Under the pieces are notes generated by a model. The model saw only the letters and a list, made by a program, of their open reading frames with translations, made no database searches and was not told the DNA's origin. 25,262 nt of DNA, taken from CAYONZ01 sp964405465. GTDB taxonomy: Bacteria; Bdellovibrionota; Bdellovibrionia; Bdellovibrionales; JAMPXM01. Positions 13,894-21,784 of the stretch are shown piece after piece. Location: the NCBI GenBank assembly GCA_964405465.1, contig CAYONZ010000046.1, positions 1 to 25,262 of the forward strand, written 5' to 3'. The position numbers and the translations under genes are program-made. Position 1 is the first letter of the stretch. Each line of letters starts with the position of its first letter.

Positions 13894-15319
13894 GAAGATC
13901 AATGCGATGTTAGATGTGGGCAAACGCTCATTGATGAACTCGCAAACTGCATTGCAGACTGTTGGTCATAACATTGCCAACAAAAGTACCGAAGGGTATT
14001 CGCGGCAACGTGTCGAGCTTGCGACAAATGAACCGATCAACTCTGGACGATTTCGTGTTGGTATGGGAGCCGTCACCTCAAACATCACTCGTATAAACAA
14101 TCCATATTTAGAAAAGCAAATTGGCAAGGAGCAAGCACAGTTCGGCTACCTCGAAGGCAAATCTCAGGCGATGTCGAGAGTTGAGCAAGTTTACAATGAG
14201 CAAACCAATAAGGGGCTCAATCAGTTTGTTTCAGATTTTTTCAATGCCTTTCGCGAGTTAGGCAACAATCCTGAAAGTCTTGCCACAAGAACCAATGTGC
14301 GTGACACCGCCGATTTTTTGACCAAGGATTTTAAACGAGTGAGTACCCAATTGAGTGAGATTCAGCGTGATCTGGATCAGCAAGTGACAACTCAAGTTGG
14401 GGAAATCAATGGCATGACCCAGGAGATCGCCACACTCAATGAAAAAATCCAAACAGTAGAGATGACGGGAGCTCCGGCAAATGACGAACGTGATCGTCGT
14501 GATTTGCTGGTGAAAAAACTCGGAGAAAAAATTAACATCCGTTGGGCCGAAGGTGCCGATAGCACAGTCACGATCAGTGCCGGCAACTCAGCGTTGTTGG
14601 TTTCTGGTTACGATGCAAGAAAACTGAGTGTGCTCTCGACACCAGCGCATGATGGAAAAGGCGAAGGGCATGTCGACATCATTTATAAGAGCAGCGAATC
14701 TGGCTCTGACATTCCGGTAACACGCCAAATGACAGGGGGCTCTGTTGGGGCCTTGCTCGAAGTTCGCGATAAAATCATTGGTGATCTCCATAACAACTTG
14801 AATGATATGGCCATGAGCCTTGCGGCTAGCGTAAATGAAACCCACTCTCAAGGCTTTGATTCTTATAACAAGCCAGGGCAAGCATTTTTTGTGGTCCCAG
14901 CAAACACCACTGGGCAGCTCGCGAGTGCCTTGTCGATCAATAGCAATATCATGGACGATCCAAAACGAATCGCTGCGGCTCAACAGTTGAGTGCACCCGG
15001 GGACAACCGTGTCGCCAATGCGATTGCAAGCTTGCAATATCAAAAAGTGATGGAAGGTGGCACCACGACTCTTGATGACTTCTACAACAGTGTCGTGGGT
15101 CAAGTCGGAGTTGCAGCTCGCAGAGCAGATCAGTCGCGAGACGCGCAAAAAGACATCGTCAAACAATTGAATAATGTGCGCGAGAGTATTTCTGGAGTCA
15201 GTCTTGATGAAGAAGCGACCAGGATGATCGAGTTTCAAAAGAGTTTCGATGCTTCAGCACGCTTGGTGAAGACTGCTGATGAGATGTTTGATACGGTATT
15301 AAATTTAAAGCATTTATAA
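13889..15319 (+). CDS. flgK: Hook-filament junction protein 1 FlgK
   Basis: 476 residues, within the FlgK range. The N-terminus (SLMNSQTALQTVGHNIANKS then TEGYSRQRVEL) is the diagnostic FlgK signature. Helical D0/D1 segments follow (NQFVSDFFNAFRELGNNPES, DFLTKDFKRVS). The C-terminus (SGVSLDEEATRMIEFQKSFD, then ADEMFDTVLNL) is the conserved pairing helix. FlgK forms the first ring of the hook-filament junction and is exported with the help of FlgN, encoded just upstream. GGGAG precedes the ATG by five bases. flgL follows 12 bases after the stop. Confidence 0.97.
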   Translation: MSKINAMLDVGKRSLMNSQTALQTVGHNIANKSTEGYSRQRVELATNEPINSGRFRVGMGAVTSNITRINNPYLEKQIGKEQAQFGYLEGKSQAMSRVEQVYNEQTNKGLNQFVSDFFNAFRELGNNPESLATRTNVRDTADFLTKDFKRVSTQLSEIQRDLDQQVTTQVGEINGMTQEIATLNEKIQTVEMTGAPANDERDRRDLLVKKLGEKINIRWAEGADSTVTISAGNSALLVSGYDARKLSVLSTPAHDGKGEGHVDIIYKSSESGSDIPVTRQMTGGSVGALLEVRDKIIGDLHNNLNDMAMSLAASVNETHSQGFDSYNKPGQAFFVVPANTTGQLASALSINSNIMDDPKRIAAAQQLSAPGDNRVANAIASLQYQKVMEGGTTTLDDFYNSVVGQVGVAARRADQSRDAQKDIVKQLNNVRESISGVSLDEEATRMIEFQKSFDASARLVKTADEMFDTVLNLKHL

Positions 15320-15331
15320 TGCAGGTGAGTG

Positions 15332-16396
15332 ATGCGAATCGCAGATAAAATGAATTATGAACAGGTGAATACCAATCTGGCGAAGAATCGTTCAGAGATG
15401 GCAGATCTTCATAATCAAGCTGCCACACAAAAAAAGCTTTTGAAGCCTTCAGATGATCCGCTCGGAGCGGCAAGAGTGTTGGCGGTGCGTACTGATATTA
15501 ATGGCGCTCAACAGTATTTAAAAAACATTAACAATGCTAAAACATTTCTTGAGTTTTCGGAGCAATCACTCGGTGAATTATCAGATACACTGATGCGTGC
15601 TAAAGAATTGGCATTGAGTCAGAGCAACGATGCCTCATCAAATGAACAATCTCGAAGAGTAGCGGCTGCTGAAATTGAACAACTTTTTCAACAGAGTGTG
15701 CAAATTGGCAATCGCAAGATGGGAGACCGGTATCTTTTTGGTGGCTTTCGCACCACCCGTCCTCCCTTCGGGCCAGATGGTCGGTACTTTGGTGATGACG
15801 GGCAAATGACGATTACTATCAACAAAGATGCAAAGGTTTCGATGAATTTGCCAGGCAGCCAAATTTTTCTCGGCAAAAATCTTGAGGCGATTGAAAAACA
15901 AGAAAGAATGAAAAATTCTCCTGAGATGGTGCCTCTCGAAGCGAAAGATCCAAATGACACAACTGCTGAATCGAAAATGCGTGGACCAGCCTCGGTACAG
16001 AATCTTGGAGTGCAAACAGATGAGGCAGATGAAGCGGAAGTTGGCGAGACTTGGAAGTCCGGTACAAACGTTTTCAATGTGATGAGAAATTTGCAGATCG
16101 CACTGCAGTCTGATGACAAAGAAGGCGTGCAAGAATCGTTGAATCGAATCGACGAAGCCCTGGCACAAGTCGTACTTTCACGCTCTCAGCTAGGGGCGCG
16201 AACAGCGACTCTTTCGAGTACTGCGGAGAGCTTGCAAAAAGGTCAAATTGATTCGAAAACTATGGTGTCAAATCTTGAAGATGCAGACACATTCGAGTTG
16301 GTGTCAGATCTTAACAAGACTGAAAGTACACTCAAAGCGACTCTCGCAACGTCCAGTAAATTGATCCAGCCTAGCCTTTTAGATTTCCTGCGGTGA
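15332..16396 (+). CDS. flgL: Hook-filament junction protein 3 FlgL
   Basis: 354 residues with the flagellin-like ends of FlgL. The N-terminus has MRIADKMNYEQ, KKLLKPSDDPLGAARVL and the helical region with LMRAKELALSQSND. GDRYLFGGFRTTRPPF around residue 130 is the conserved FlgL motif (YlFgG..t..pPF). The C-terminal helix includes RSQLGARTATL and ADTFELVSDLNKTESTLKATL. The ATG at 15332 has AGGTGA upstream; a GTG three bases earlier is in frame. It is the last gene of the long flagellar operon, and no terminator is obvious in the 200 bases before csrA. Confidence 0.96.
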   Translation: MRIADKMNYEQVNTNLAKNRSEMADLHNQAATQKKLLKPSDDPLGAARVLAVRTDINGAQQYLKNINNAKTFLEFSEQSLGELSDTLMRAKELALSQSNDASSNEQSRRVAAAEIEQLFQQSVQIGNRKMGDRYLFGGFRTTRPPFGPDGRYFGDDGQMTITINKDAKVSMNLPGSQIFLGKNLEAIEKQERMKNSPEMVPLEAKDPNDTTAESKMRGPASVQNLGVQTDEADEAEVGETWKSGTNVFNVMRNLQIALQSDDKEGVQESLNRIDEALAQVVLSRSQLGARTATLSSTAESLQKGQIDSKTMVSNLEDADTFELVSDLNKTESTLKATLATSSKLIQPSLLDFLR

Positions 16397-16432
16397 CTTT
16401 CCTCATTGACATTCTTATTTAGAAATAATAGC

Positions 16433-16460
16433 TAAGGTTCCATTCATTTTTAACCGATGA
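16433..16460 (+). promoter_or_regulatory. Sigma-28 (FliA)-like promoter upstream of csrA
   Basis: TAAGGTTC, then 12 bases, then ACCGATGA resembles the FliA consensus TAAAGTTT-N11-GCCGATAA with 6 of 8 bases at -10, but the spacer is one base long. A separate TTGACA at 16406-16411 could serve sigma-70, with a poor -10 (TAGCTA, 17-base spacer). Either could give csrA its own transcript. Confidence 0.3.
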
Positions 16461-16522
16461 GTGAACTAAACAGGTAATGGTTAGTGCGTGTCTTGTGACA
16501 ATCTGAAAAACACACATCAAGT

Positions 16523-16551
16523 GAATTTCAGTAGCACTCTCAGAATTTCAG
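16523..16551 (+). repeat. Direct repeat upstream of csrA
   Basis: GAATTTCAG occurs at 16523-16531 and 16543-16551, a 20-base period (about two helical turns), within the 200-base flgL-csrA gap. It could be a protein-binding site or part of leader RNA structure. Confidence 0.4.
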
Positions 16552-16596
16552 CCTGTAAATGGCAACTTTGACCTGGATGTTGAAGGAGAAAATCTA

Positions 16597-16827
16597 ATGT
16601 TGGTCCTTACAAGAAAACTTGGCGAAAGCATCGCGATCGACGATCATATTAAAATTCGAGTTGTACAAATCAAAGGCAAGCAGGTTCGGCTTGGTATTGA
16701 AGCTCCAAAAGATACAAAGATTCATCGTGAAGAGGTTTATTTGGCCATTCAGGATCAAAACGAAGAATCATCGAAAGCCAGCTCAGAAACCACTCGAGCG
16801 GTTGCTAAGCTTTTAAAGCCTGAGTGA
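16597..16827 (+). CDS. csrA: Carbon storage / translational regulator CsrA (RsmA)
   Basis: 76 residues. MLVLTRKLGESIAIDD is the invariant start, with KIRVVQIKGKQVRLGIEAPK and IHREEVY following, so the five-stranded dimer and the RNA-binding Arg of the RLGI and HREE segments are intact. The tail after residue ~55 is polar and variable, as usual. CsrA binds ANGGA in mRNA leaders, typically blocking ribosome access; flagellar mRNAs are classic targets. Its own leader has GGA at 16575 and in the ribosome binding site AAGGAG (16585), the pattern seen with autoregulation. It is followed by a strong terminator and then fliW. Confidence 0.98.
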   Translation: MLVLTRKLGESIAIDDHIKIRVVQIKGKQVRLGIEAPKDTKIHREEVYLAIQDQNEESSKASSETTRAVAKLLKPE

Positions 16828-16859
16828 TCTGCCAATTTTAATTGGATTTTGTGTTTAAC

Positions 16860-16884
16860 AAAGGACCAAATCTTGGTCCTTTTT
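16860..16884 (+). terminator. Rho-independent terminator after csrA
   Basis: AAAGGACCAA, loop ATC, TTGGTCCTTT forms a perfect 10-base-pair stem ending in a T tract, 33 bases after the csrA stop. A further palindrome CCAATTTTAATTGG lies between them at 16832-16845. Confidence 0.9.
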
Positions 16885-16931
16885 CTGTTTCGATTCAACG
16901 CATTAAGCTATCAATTGTTCTTCAAAATTGA

Positions 16932-16959
16932 TTGATTCGATAAATAAATTATACATAAT
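16932..16959 (+). promoter_or_regulatory. Sigma-70-like promoter for fliW
   Basis: TTGATT and CATAAT are separated by 16 bases in a very AT-rich stretch that follows the csrA terminator. An overlapping alternative is TTGATT (16928) with TATACA (16950). Both would give a leader of roughly 90-100 bases before fliW. Confidence 0.4.
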
Positions 16960-17059
16960 TGAAGTGGTAAGCCCTTTGTCGAGCTCGGGATTTTTTATTT
17001 TTCCTTTTTGGGCGTCGCGATTGTCTCATAAATGTCCTCACAATTGGGGGAGGGAACGT

Positions 17060-17596
17060 ATGGTGATTCAGACTTCACGCTTTGGTCCGGTGCAACTGGA
17101 AAAAGAGGATATCGTCGATTTTCCTGAAGGGATTTTGGGGTTCAACGATCTTCGCCGGTTCGTTTTGCTAGATGATCCGAACGATGAGATTTTTGCTTGG
17201 TTGCAAAGCTGTGATGTTCCTGGAATTGCCTTTCCAATCCTCGAGCCTGAGGTTTTTACTGAAAAGTACAACCCGACCCTAACCAAACATGACATGGAAG
17301 CACTTTCTCTTGAAAAAGGTGAAAAGACGCGAGCTTTTTCAATTATCACTATTCCTGAAGATCCCACCCAAATGACGGCAAATTTGAAGGCGCCAATTCT
17401 AATCAATGTGCGCAAACGAGTGGGGCGGCAGTGCGTTCTGCAGGACAATAGCTTAGCGATCAAAGAGATGATTTTTGCTAAGCTTCAGCAGCGGGTGGTG
17501 CAGAATCCTCAGAAATCAATCAAAGGTGAGGTCGAGAACTGGGGCGTTGGAATTCGGTTGCCGACTCCTGGTCGCGCACCTGAAGTGCAAAACTAA
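17060..17596 (+). CDS. fliW: Flagellar assembly factor FliW (CsrA antagonist)
   Basis: About 178 residues. The family features are clear: RFGPVQLEKEDIVDFPEGILGF, then FVLLDDPNDE, FAWLQSCDVPGIAFPILEP and the C-terminal NLKAPILINVRKRVGRQCVLQD. FliW binds CsrA (shown in Bacillus and Campylobacter) and relieves repression of flagellin mRNA; it also binds flagellin. A ~30-residue tail exceeds the usual length. The start is ATG 17060 because GGGGGAGGG lies just upstream; an in-frame TTG at 16928 would add a non-conserved leader and overlap the promoter. It has two GGA triplets in its ribosome binding region. Adjacent to csrA but separated by a terminator. Confidence 0.96.
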   Translation: MVIQTSRFGPVQLEKEDIVDFPEGILGFNDLRRFVLLDDPNDEIFAWLQSCDVPGIAFPILEPEVFTEKYNPTLTKHDMEALSLEKGEKTRAFSIITIPEDPTQMTANLKAPILINVRKRVGRQCVLQDNSLAIKEMIFAKLQQRVVQNPQKSIKGEVENWGVGIRLPTPGRAPEVQN

Positions 17597-17616
17597 GGTT
17601 CAGAAATTAGATAGGG

Positions 17617-17648
17617 CGGCCAGTTCTCTGGTCGTGATTTGTGTTTTT
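17617..17648 (+). terminator. Probable terminator after fliW
   Basis: CGGCCAG, loop TTCT, CTGGTCG gives a seven-pair stem (one G-U), followed after a few bases by TTTGTGTTTTT. It lies 20 bases after the fliW stop and separates it from the next operon. Confidence 0.5.
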
Positions 17649-17701
17649 ATACTCCAGAAAATTTAGAGAAATTCCGATCTCATTCTAAGAATAGTAGCCG
17701 A

Positions 17702-17718
17702 TTCATCATTATGATGAA
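17702..17718. repeat. Perfect palindrome upstream of the 17802 operon
   Basis: TTCATCAT-T-ATGATGAA is a perfect 8+1+8 inverted repeat in the promoter region of the next operon, consistent with an operator for a dimeric regulator. Immediately before it is GCCGATTC, similar to a FliA -10, but no matching -35 lies at the proper distance. Confidence 0.45.
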
Positions 17719-17801
17719 CTAACATGCACTATCTTTGATTGCCAGAATGGCAGCAGAAAATGGGAACCAGGATGGAGAGCCCGCCAAGGAAGGGATTTTT
17801 C

Positions 17802-18430
17802 ATGCCGTGGTTTCATATATTGAGGTCCTCACAGCTCCATAAAATTTATTTATTCATTTTTCTTTCTGCAACCTCTGCATGGGCTAAAGACACGGCTTCA
17901 ATCTTTGATATGCGCAAGTCCTTGCCGATGGATGCCAAAGAGACCGTCTTTCACGATTTTTATATTAACTCTGGCAGTGAGGTCGGCCTAAAACGCGGAG
18001 TGTTTGTTAACATTATTCGTTCAATTCCAATTCATGATCCAATTCAGAATAAGGCCCAAGCCACACTGAACGTAGCTGTCGCAAAAATAAAGATAATTCA
18101 GGTCGAAAGAAATATGAGCGTCGGTCGATTGGTGAGNNNNNNNNNNTTGATGCCGTGATGATTGGTGATCAAATCGACTTGAATTCAATGTCGAGTGATG
18201 GGCCTCGAAGTGGCAGACGTAAAGCGCAAGAGGACACTGAAGAAGATGCAAATGACCAGGCCACTACAGAGTCCTCAAATTCCTCACAATCTACTGTGGT
18301 GGTTCCACTTCGTGCTGTGGCCGTCGAATCCGTGGTTCTTCAAGCTCAGGAACCCAAAAAGGACATGGCTACAGAAAAGACTGGCGCAGCAACGCCTCCC
18401 GCTGGTATGGTGGCGCCCATTCAAAAGTGA
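17802..18430 (+). CDS. Exported protein with FlgT C-terminal-like domain, interrupted by an assembly gap
   Basis: A single gene read through the run of Ns. From ATG 17802 (AAGGAAGGG upstream) it starts with a signal peptide ending near SAWA-KD. The mature part has INSGSEVGLKRGVFVNIIR, then VAVAKIKIIQVERNMSVGRLV before the gap and DAVMIGDQIDLNSM after it. This pattern, a small beta-barrel with GxxxGxxRG, a ValxVxE-like strand and a final GDxV/I, resembles the C-terminal domain of flagellar FlgT and related proteins. The C-terminal ~90 residues are Ser/Thr/Ala/Gln-rich and probably disordered. The two halves are in different frames across the ten Ns, so the true gap length must be 2 modulo 3. 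Upstream in-frame ATGs at 17739-17772 are less likely. FlgT identity is tentative. Confidence 0.6.
18137..18146. other. Assembly gap (10 N)
   Basis: Ten undetermined bases inside the exported-protein gene. The reading frame on the two sides does not match if the gap is exactly ten bases, so the length is nominal. Confidence 0.99.
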
Positions 18431-18440
18431 TGGGTAGGCA

Positions 18441-19352
18441 ATGTCAGAAAAAAGCTATTTCGATGTATTGGTTTGTGGTCTTCGTCGTGAAGATGAAGAT
18501 TTGTTTTCAACATTTTGTTTCGAGCATGGTGCGGCCGGTGTCTCTGAAGATCTTAAGTTCACACAGCCAGAGTTGAAGTACGATCCGTCGGTTCTCGAAA
18601 CACCGGTATTTGATTCGCATGTCTTTTTTGAAACTCCTCCAACAGAAGATTTTCTACTTAAGTTGCCGTTGCAGTTTGTGGGAGCAAAGCCAGAAATTCG
18701 CGAAGAAGCACATCGAGATTGGATGCAAGAGTGGAAAAAAGGCTTTAAACCATTTTTGTTTGTTGCGCCTTTTTGGATTGTTCCGAGTTGGTTTGCTCGG
18801 CCCGCAGAAGCTGAGCAGGTTTTATGGGTTGATCCGGGAATGGCATTCGGAACTGGTACCCATGAAACGACTCAGCTGGCTGCTCAGTTGATAGTCGAAG
18901 AGTGGTCTCGGGTAGGTGGACAGCAGTCGGCATTGGATGTTGGAACTGGAACTGGGGTATTGGCGCTTATGGCCTATATTTTAAAAAAGCAATCTCCGGG
19001 ACGAGTATTGGCAATTGATAATGATCCAGAGGCAAGGCGAGTGGCGCGCGAGAATCTCGCGATCAATAAAGTCTCAGCGGTCGAAGTGCCAGATCAAAAT
19101 ATTCAAGATCTACCGGTAAAGCACCAGGAGGATGCTTTTGATTTGGTGATCGCCAATATCATTGATGGGGTTCTGCTCGATTTAAAATCTGAGCTTTTAC
19201 GGGTGCGCAAACCGCATGCTCCCTTGATCTTGTCGGGAATTCTTTTGGAGCGGGAGCAAGCGTTTGTTGAACAGTTCCTTATGGGAACGGATTTGAAAAT
19301 TCAGCGTCGACTTGTGAAGAATGAATGGGTTGGTCTCTTACTTCAGGAGTAA
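18441..19352 (+). CDS. prmA: Ribosomal protein L11 methyltransferase PrmA
   Basis: 303 residues. It methylates lysine residues and the N-terminus of L11 using S-adenosylmethionine. The N-terminal substrate-recognition domain is divergent. The catalytic domain begins at WVDPGMAFGTGTHETTQLA (the PrmA signature), followed by LDVGTGTGVLAL (SAM motif I), AIDNDPEARRVARENLAIN (motif II) and the ANIIDGVLLDL catalytic segment. It starts 10 bases after the stop of the exported protein and is followed 3 bases later by rsmE. The prmA-rsmE pair is common across bacteria. Confidence 0.95.
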   Translation: MSEKSYFDVLVCGLRREDEDLFSTFCFEHGAAGVSEDLKFTQPELKYDPSVLETPVFDSHVFFETPPTEDFLLKLPLQFVGAKPEIREEAHRDWMQEWKKGFKPFLFVAPFWIVPSWFARPAEAEQVLWVDPGMAFGTGTHETTQLAAQLIVEEWSRVGGQQSALDVGTGTGVLALMAYILKKQSPGRVLAIDNDPEARRVARENLAINKVSAVEVPDQNIQDLPVKHQEDAFDLVIANIIDGVLLDLKSELLRVRKPHAPLILSGILLEREQAFVEQFLMGTDLKIQRRLVKNEWVGLLLQE

Positions 19353-19355
19353 TGC

Positions 19356-20108
19356 ATGCGTCGTTATTGGGTTCCACAGGAAATGCGCACTGGCGACCTG
19401 GTTCATCTCACTGGAGATATTTTGCATCACATTCGTGATGTCTGCCGATTGGGAATGGGCTCGAAATTCGAAGTATTGCTGGGTGATCAGAAAGCCTACC
19501 TTGTCGAGATCGTGAATGAGGGCAAAGCATTTTCGCATGCTCGGATTATTGAGGAGCGGTCCATCTTGGGTCTGCCAAAACCGACGATACATTTGATTAT
19601 GTCGATTCCGCGTTTTCCAATCTTTGAGGCGGTTGTGGAAAAAGCTGTGGAGCTTGGGGTTGAGGGCGTTCATTTGGTGTATTCGGATTTTAGTTTTATT
19701 CGTAAGCAAGAGGATGCAGTCGAAAAGAAATGGGCCCGATGGCAACGAATTATTCAATCGGCAACTCAACAGTCGGGTCGGGGTGAGCTTATGCAATTGC
19801 ATGAGCCTGTACGCCTCGACCAAAAGCTAGATATTTTTAACCGATCTCAGGGGTTACATGGTCTGTTTGCTTATGAGGGCGATGGCGTCTTGGGAGCTCA
19901 AGATGCGATTGCGCAAACAGTGGCAGCGAAGCCTGAGCAGATTTGGGTATTCGTTGGCAGTGAAGGTGGATTTTCAATAAATGAAGTTGCCCAGTTTCAA
20001 AAGTCAGGCCTGCAACCACTGACTCTTGGAGCGCAGGTCCTTCGTGTGGAAACGGCTTGCGTCGCTCTCGTCAGCATCATAAAGTATGGGTTAAACCAGA
20101 TGCGATAA
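19356..20108 (+). CDS. rsmE: 16S rRNA m3U1498 methyltransferase RsmE
   Basis: 250 residues. The N-terminal PUA-like part (MRRYWVPQEM, LTGDILHHIRDVCRLGMGS, FEVLLGD) binds RNA. The SPOUT knot is shown by VFVGSEGGFSINEV, LTLGAQVLRVETACVALVS, the standard RsmE C-terminal motifs that form the trefoil and hold SAM. TQQSGRGELMQL is the conserved central segment (family: eQS.R..vP.i). It methylates U1498 in the decoding region of assembled 30S subunits. Only three bases separate it from prmA, so translation is probably coupled. Confidence 0.95.
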   Translation: MRRYWVPQEMRTGDLVHLTGDILHHIRDVCRLGMGSKFEVLLGDQKAYLVEIVNEGKAFSHARIIEERSILGLPKPTIHLIMSIPRFPIFEAVVEKAVELGVEGVHLVYSDFSFIRKQEDAVEKKWARWQRIIQSATQQSGRGELMQLHEPVRLDQKLDIFNRSQGLHGLFAYEGDGVLGAQDAIAQTVAAKPEQIWVFVGSEGGFSINEVAQFQKSGLQPLTLGAQVLRVETACVALVSIIKYGLNQMR

Positions 20109-20122
20109 AATAGGAGTGGCGT

Positions 20123-21244
20123 ATGGATCCATTTGAAGATTTTCAGTTTCAGCCTCTCACCGAAGGACTAGGATTTCATAGAAAAACTGAGAAACTCAAA
20201 GAAGATGTGAAGCGTTCAACGTTGCAGGAGGATTTTCAGGCGGCTCCACTGAAAACGGCCAAGTATGACACGACACTTGATGACCTAAAGGCACGACCTA
20301 CTTCTGAGTCCATTTCAGATTTAATGGCTTCATTGCCCCCTTCGTTGGATTTTTTAGAGGGAGAATTTGAATCTAAAGAAAATAAACGAACTGCACTTCT
20401 TGATGAGAAAGCCAATGAAACTCAACGGCCCCAAATTTTTCATCCACTCGGCAAAGAGACTTCTGCGCCAACACTGAATGCTCCTTCTAGCTCGACGATC
20501 ACCTCGACGATTCAACCGTCGTTAAATCGTAGTCCATTTTCTGCTTCTGCTGGGGCTGCGGCTCCATTAGTAACAAAGGCAGCAGGTACTTTAGGGTTGC
20601 AAATTCCGACATCGACTCCGAGTCTGAACTCGCAAAACATTGCAAAAGCTCCGATGAACAACACGATGCCATTGCCTGGTTCCATCGCGGCGAGTGCCTT
20701 GCGAGATTCGGTTGGTATTGAAAGCCACTCTGAGGGCAAACAAAGAAGTGAGATCAAACAGAAAGAATTAATCAAAGCCAAAGCCGTTGGCACGGCAAAA
20801 GAAGTTAAAACGCTTGAGGGGCTAGAGGAAATAGCGACGGCGATGGGCTCGGCCATACTTGATGGAGCTGTAGTGCTTGGGTTTGGTACACTTGCCTTGG
20901 TTGCAATTTTGTCGATCACGAAAATCGACATTGTTGGTTTAATGAGTCACCCGCAGACGCAAGATACAATGCTGTTGAATTTGATGTTTCTCTATTTAGC
21001 GGTCATGCAAATTTACATGTTAACCAGTCGAGGATTTTTTGGTTGTTCACTCGGGGACTGGTCTTTTGATGTGCAAGTAGGGACAAGTGAACAGCAAAAG
21101 CAGGCCCGCTATCCGATGCAAATTTTGTGGAGGTCATTGTTGAATACTGTGACTGGAATTGTTGTACTGCCGATCTTGTCGCTGATGAGTGGTCGTGATC
21201 TTTTGTCTTACCTCTCTGGAGTTCATCTTTTCCGTAAAAGATAG
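20123..21244 (+). CDS. RDD-family membrane protein with a long cytoplasmic N-terminal region
   Basis: 373 residues in two parts. Residues 1-~235 are polar, low-complexity (Ser/Thr/Pro/Lys-rich) and probably disordered. From about 238 there are hydrophobic segments (ILDGAVVLGFGTLALVAILS; LLNLMFLYLAVMQIYML; a third near TGIVVLPILSLMS). Together with GCSLGDWSFDVQV, in the position of the Gly-x-x-G-x motif of RDD proteins, and WRSLLN near the end, they mark a divergent RDD domain. RDD proteins are membrane proteins of mostly unknown function; some are linked to ion or solute transport. GGAG precedes the ATG. It is co-oriented and tightly spaced with rsmE and the heptose gene. Confidence 0.7.
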   Translation: MDPFEDFQFQPLTEGLGFHRKTEKLKEDVKRSTLQEDFQAAPLKTAKYDTTLDDLKARPTSESISDLMASLPPSLDFLEGEFESKENKRTALLDEKANETQRPQIFHPLGKETSAPTLNAPSSSTITSTIQPSLNRSPFSASAGAAAPLVTKAAGTLGLQIPTSTPSLNSQNIAKAPMNNTMPLPGSIAASALRDSVGIESHSEGKQRSEIKQKELIKAKAVGTAKEVKTLEGLEEIATAMGSAILDGAVVLGFGTLALVAILSITKIDIVGLMSHPQTQDTMLLNLMFLYLAVMQIYMLTSRGFFGCSLGDWSFDVQVGTSEQQKQARYPMQILWRSLLNTVTGIVVLPILSLMSGRDLLSYLSGVHLFRKR

Positions 21245-21258
21245 AGCAAGGAATACGT

Positions 21259-21729
21259 GTGGGACGAGTAATTTTATCTTGGGATGAATTGGCTGCAGAA
21301 TTGAATCGAGTTCGTCAGTCGAAAAAAGTTGTTTTTACGAATGGCTGTTTTGATATTTTGCATGTTGGTCATGTCCGTTATCTTCAAGAAGCAAGGGCAC
21401 AGGGAGACTTTCTGGTTGTAGCGCTCAATTCAGATTCGAGTGTGCGAGCTCTCAATAAGGGGCCTGAGCGGCCGATCAATTCTGAGCTGGCTCGAGCAGA
21501 GGTTATGGCGGCCTTGGGGTGTGTCGACTTCGTTACGATTTTTTCTGAACCGACTCCGCTTGAAGTGATTCAGCACCTAGCTCCAGACGTCTTGGTTAAG
21601 GGGGGAGACTGGAAGGTTGAGCAAATCGTGGGTTCGGAATTTGTTCTTGCTCGCGGGGGCGAGGTGAAGTCATTAAGATTTGTCGATGGTTTTTCCACTA
21701 CGTCGATTGTTCAAAAAATTCAAAAATAG
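21259..21729 (+). CDS. rfaE2: D-glycero-beta-D-manno-heptose 1-phosphate adenylyltransferase
   Basis: 156 residues equal to the stand-alone C-terminal domain of HldE. The nucleotidyltransferase motif FTNGCFDILHVGHVRYL contains the HxGH active site. LNSDSSVRALNKGPERPIN, ERAxVM-like RAEVMAAL, VDFVTIFSEPTPLEVI, LVKGGDW and the C-terminal GFSTTSIV are all family signatures. It makes ADP-heptose for the lipopolysaccharide inner core, a sign of a Gram-negative envelope. The kinase half (HldE-N/RfaE1) is not in the window. GTG start with AAGGA six bases upstream. Last gene of the operon; it converges on the PilZ gene with 55 bases between, holding only a weak stem (GTGC...GCAC) without a T tract. 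Confidence 0.95.
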   Translation: MGRVILSWDELAAELNRVRQSKKVVFTNGCFDILHVGHVRYLQEARAQGDFLVVALNSDSSVRALNKGPERPINSELARAEVMAALGCVDFVTIFSEPTPLEVIQHLAPDVLVKGGDWKVEQIVGSEFVLARGGEVKSLRFVDGFSTTSIVQKIQK

Positions 21730-21784
21730 ATTAACTCTAGAATAGTGCAAGCCAACTGAGCTGCACGCTTTCGTACAAGTCGAA

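Noticed and set aside
17006..17022. Sigma-54-like TGGGCGT...TTGT before fliW
   Set aside because: The -12 GC is missing (GT) and the -24 box is poor.
16928..17059. Longer FliW with a TTG start
   Set aside because: The added 44 residues are not like FliW, no ribosome binding site precedes the TTG, and the strong GGGGGAGGG site fits ATG 17060.
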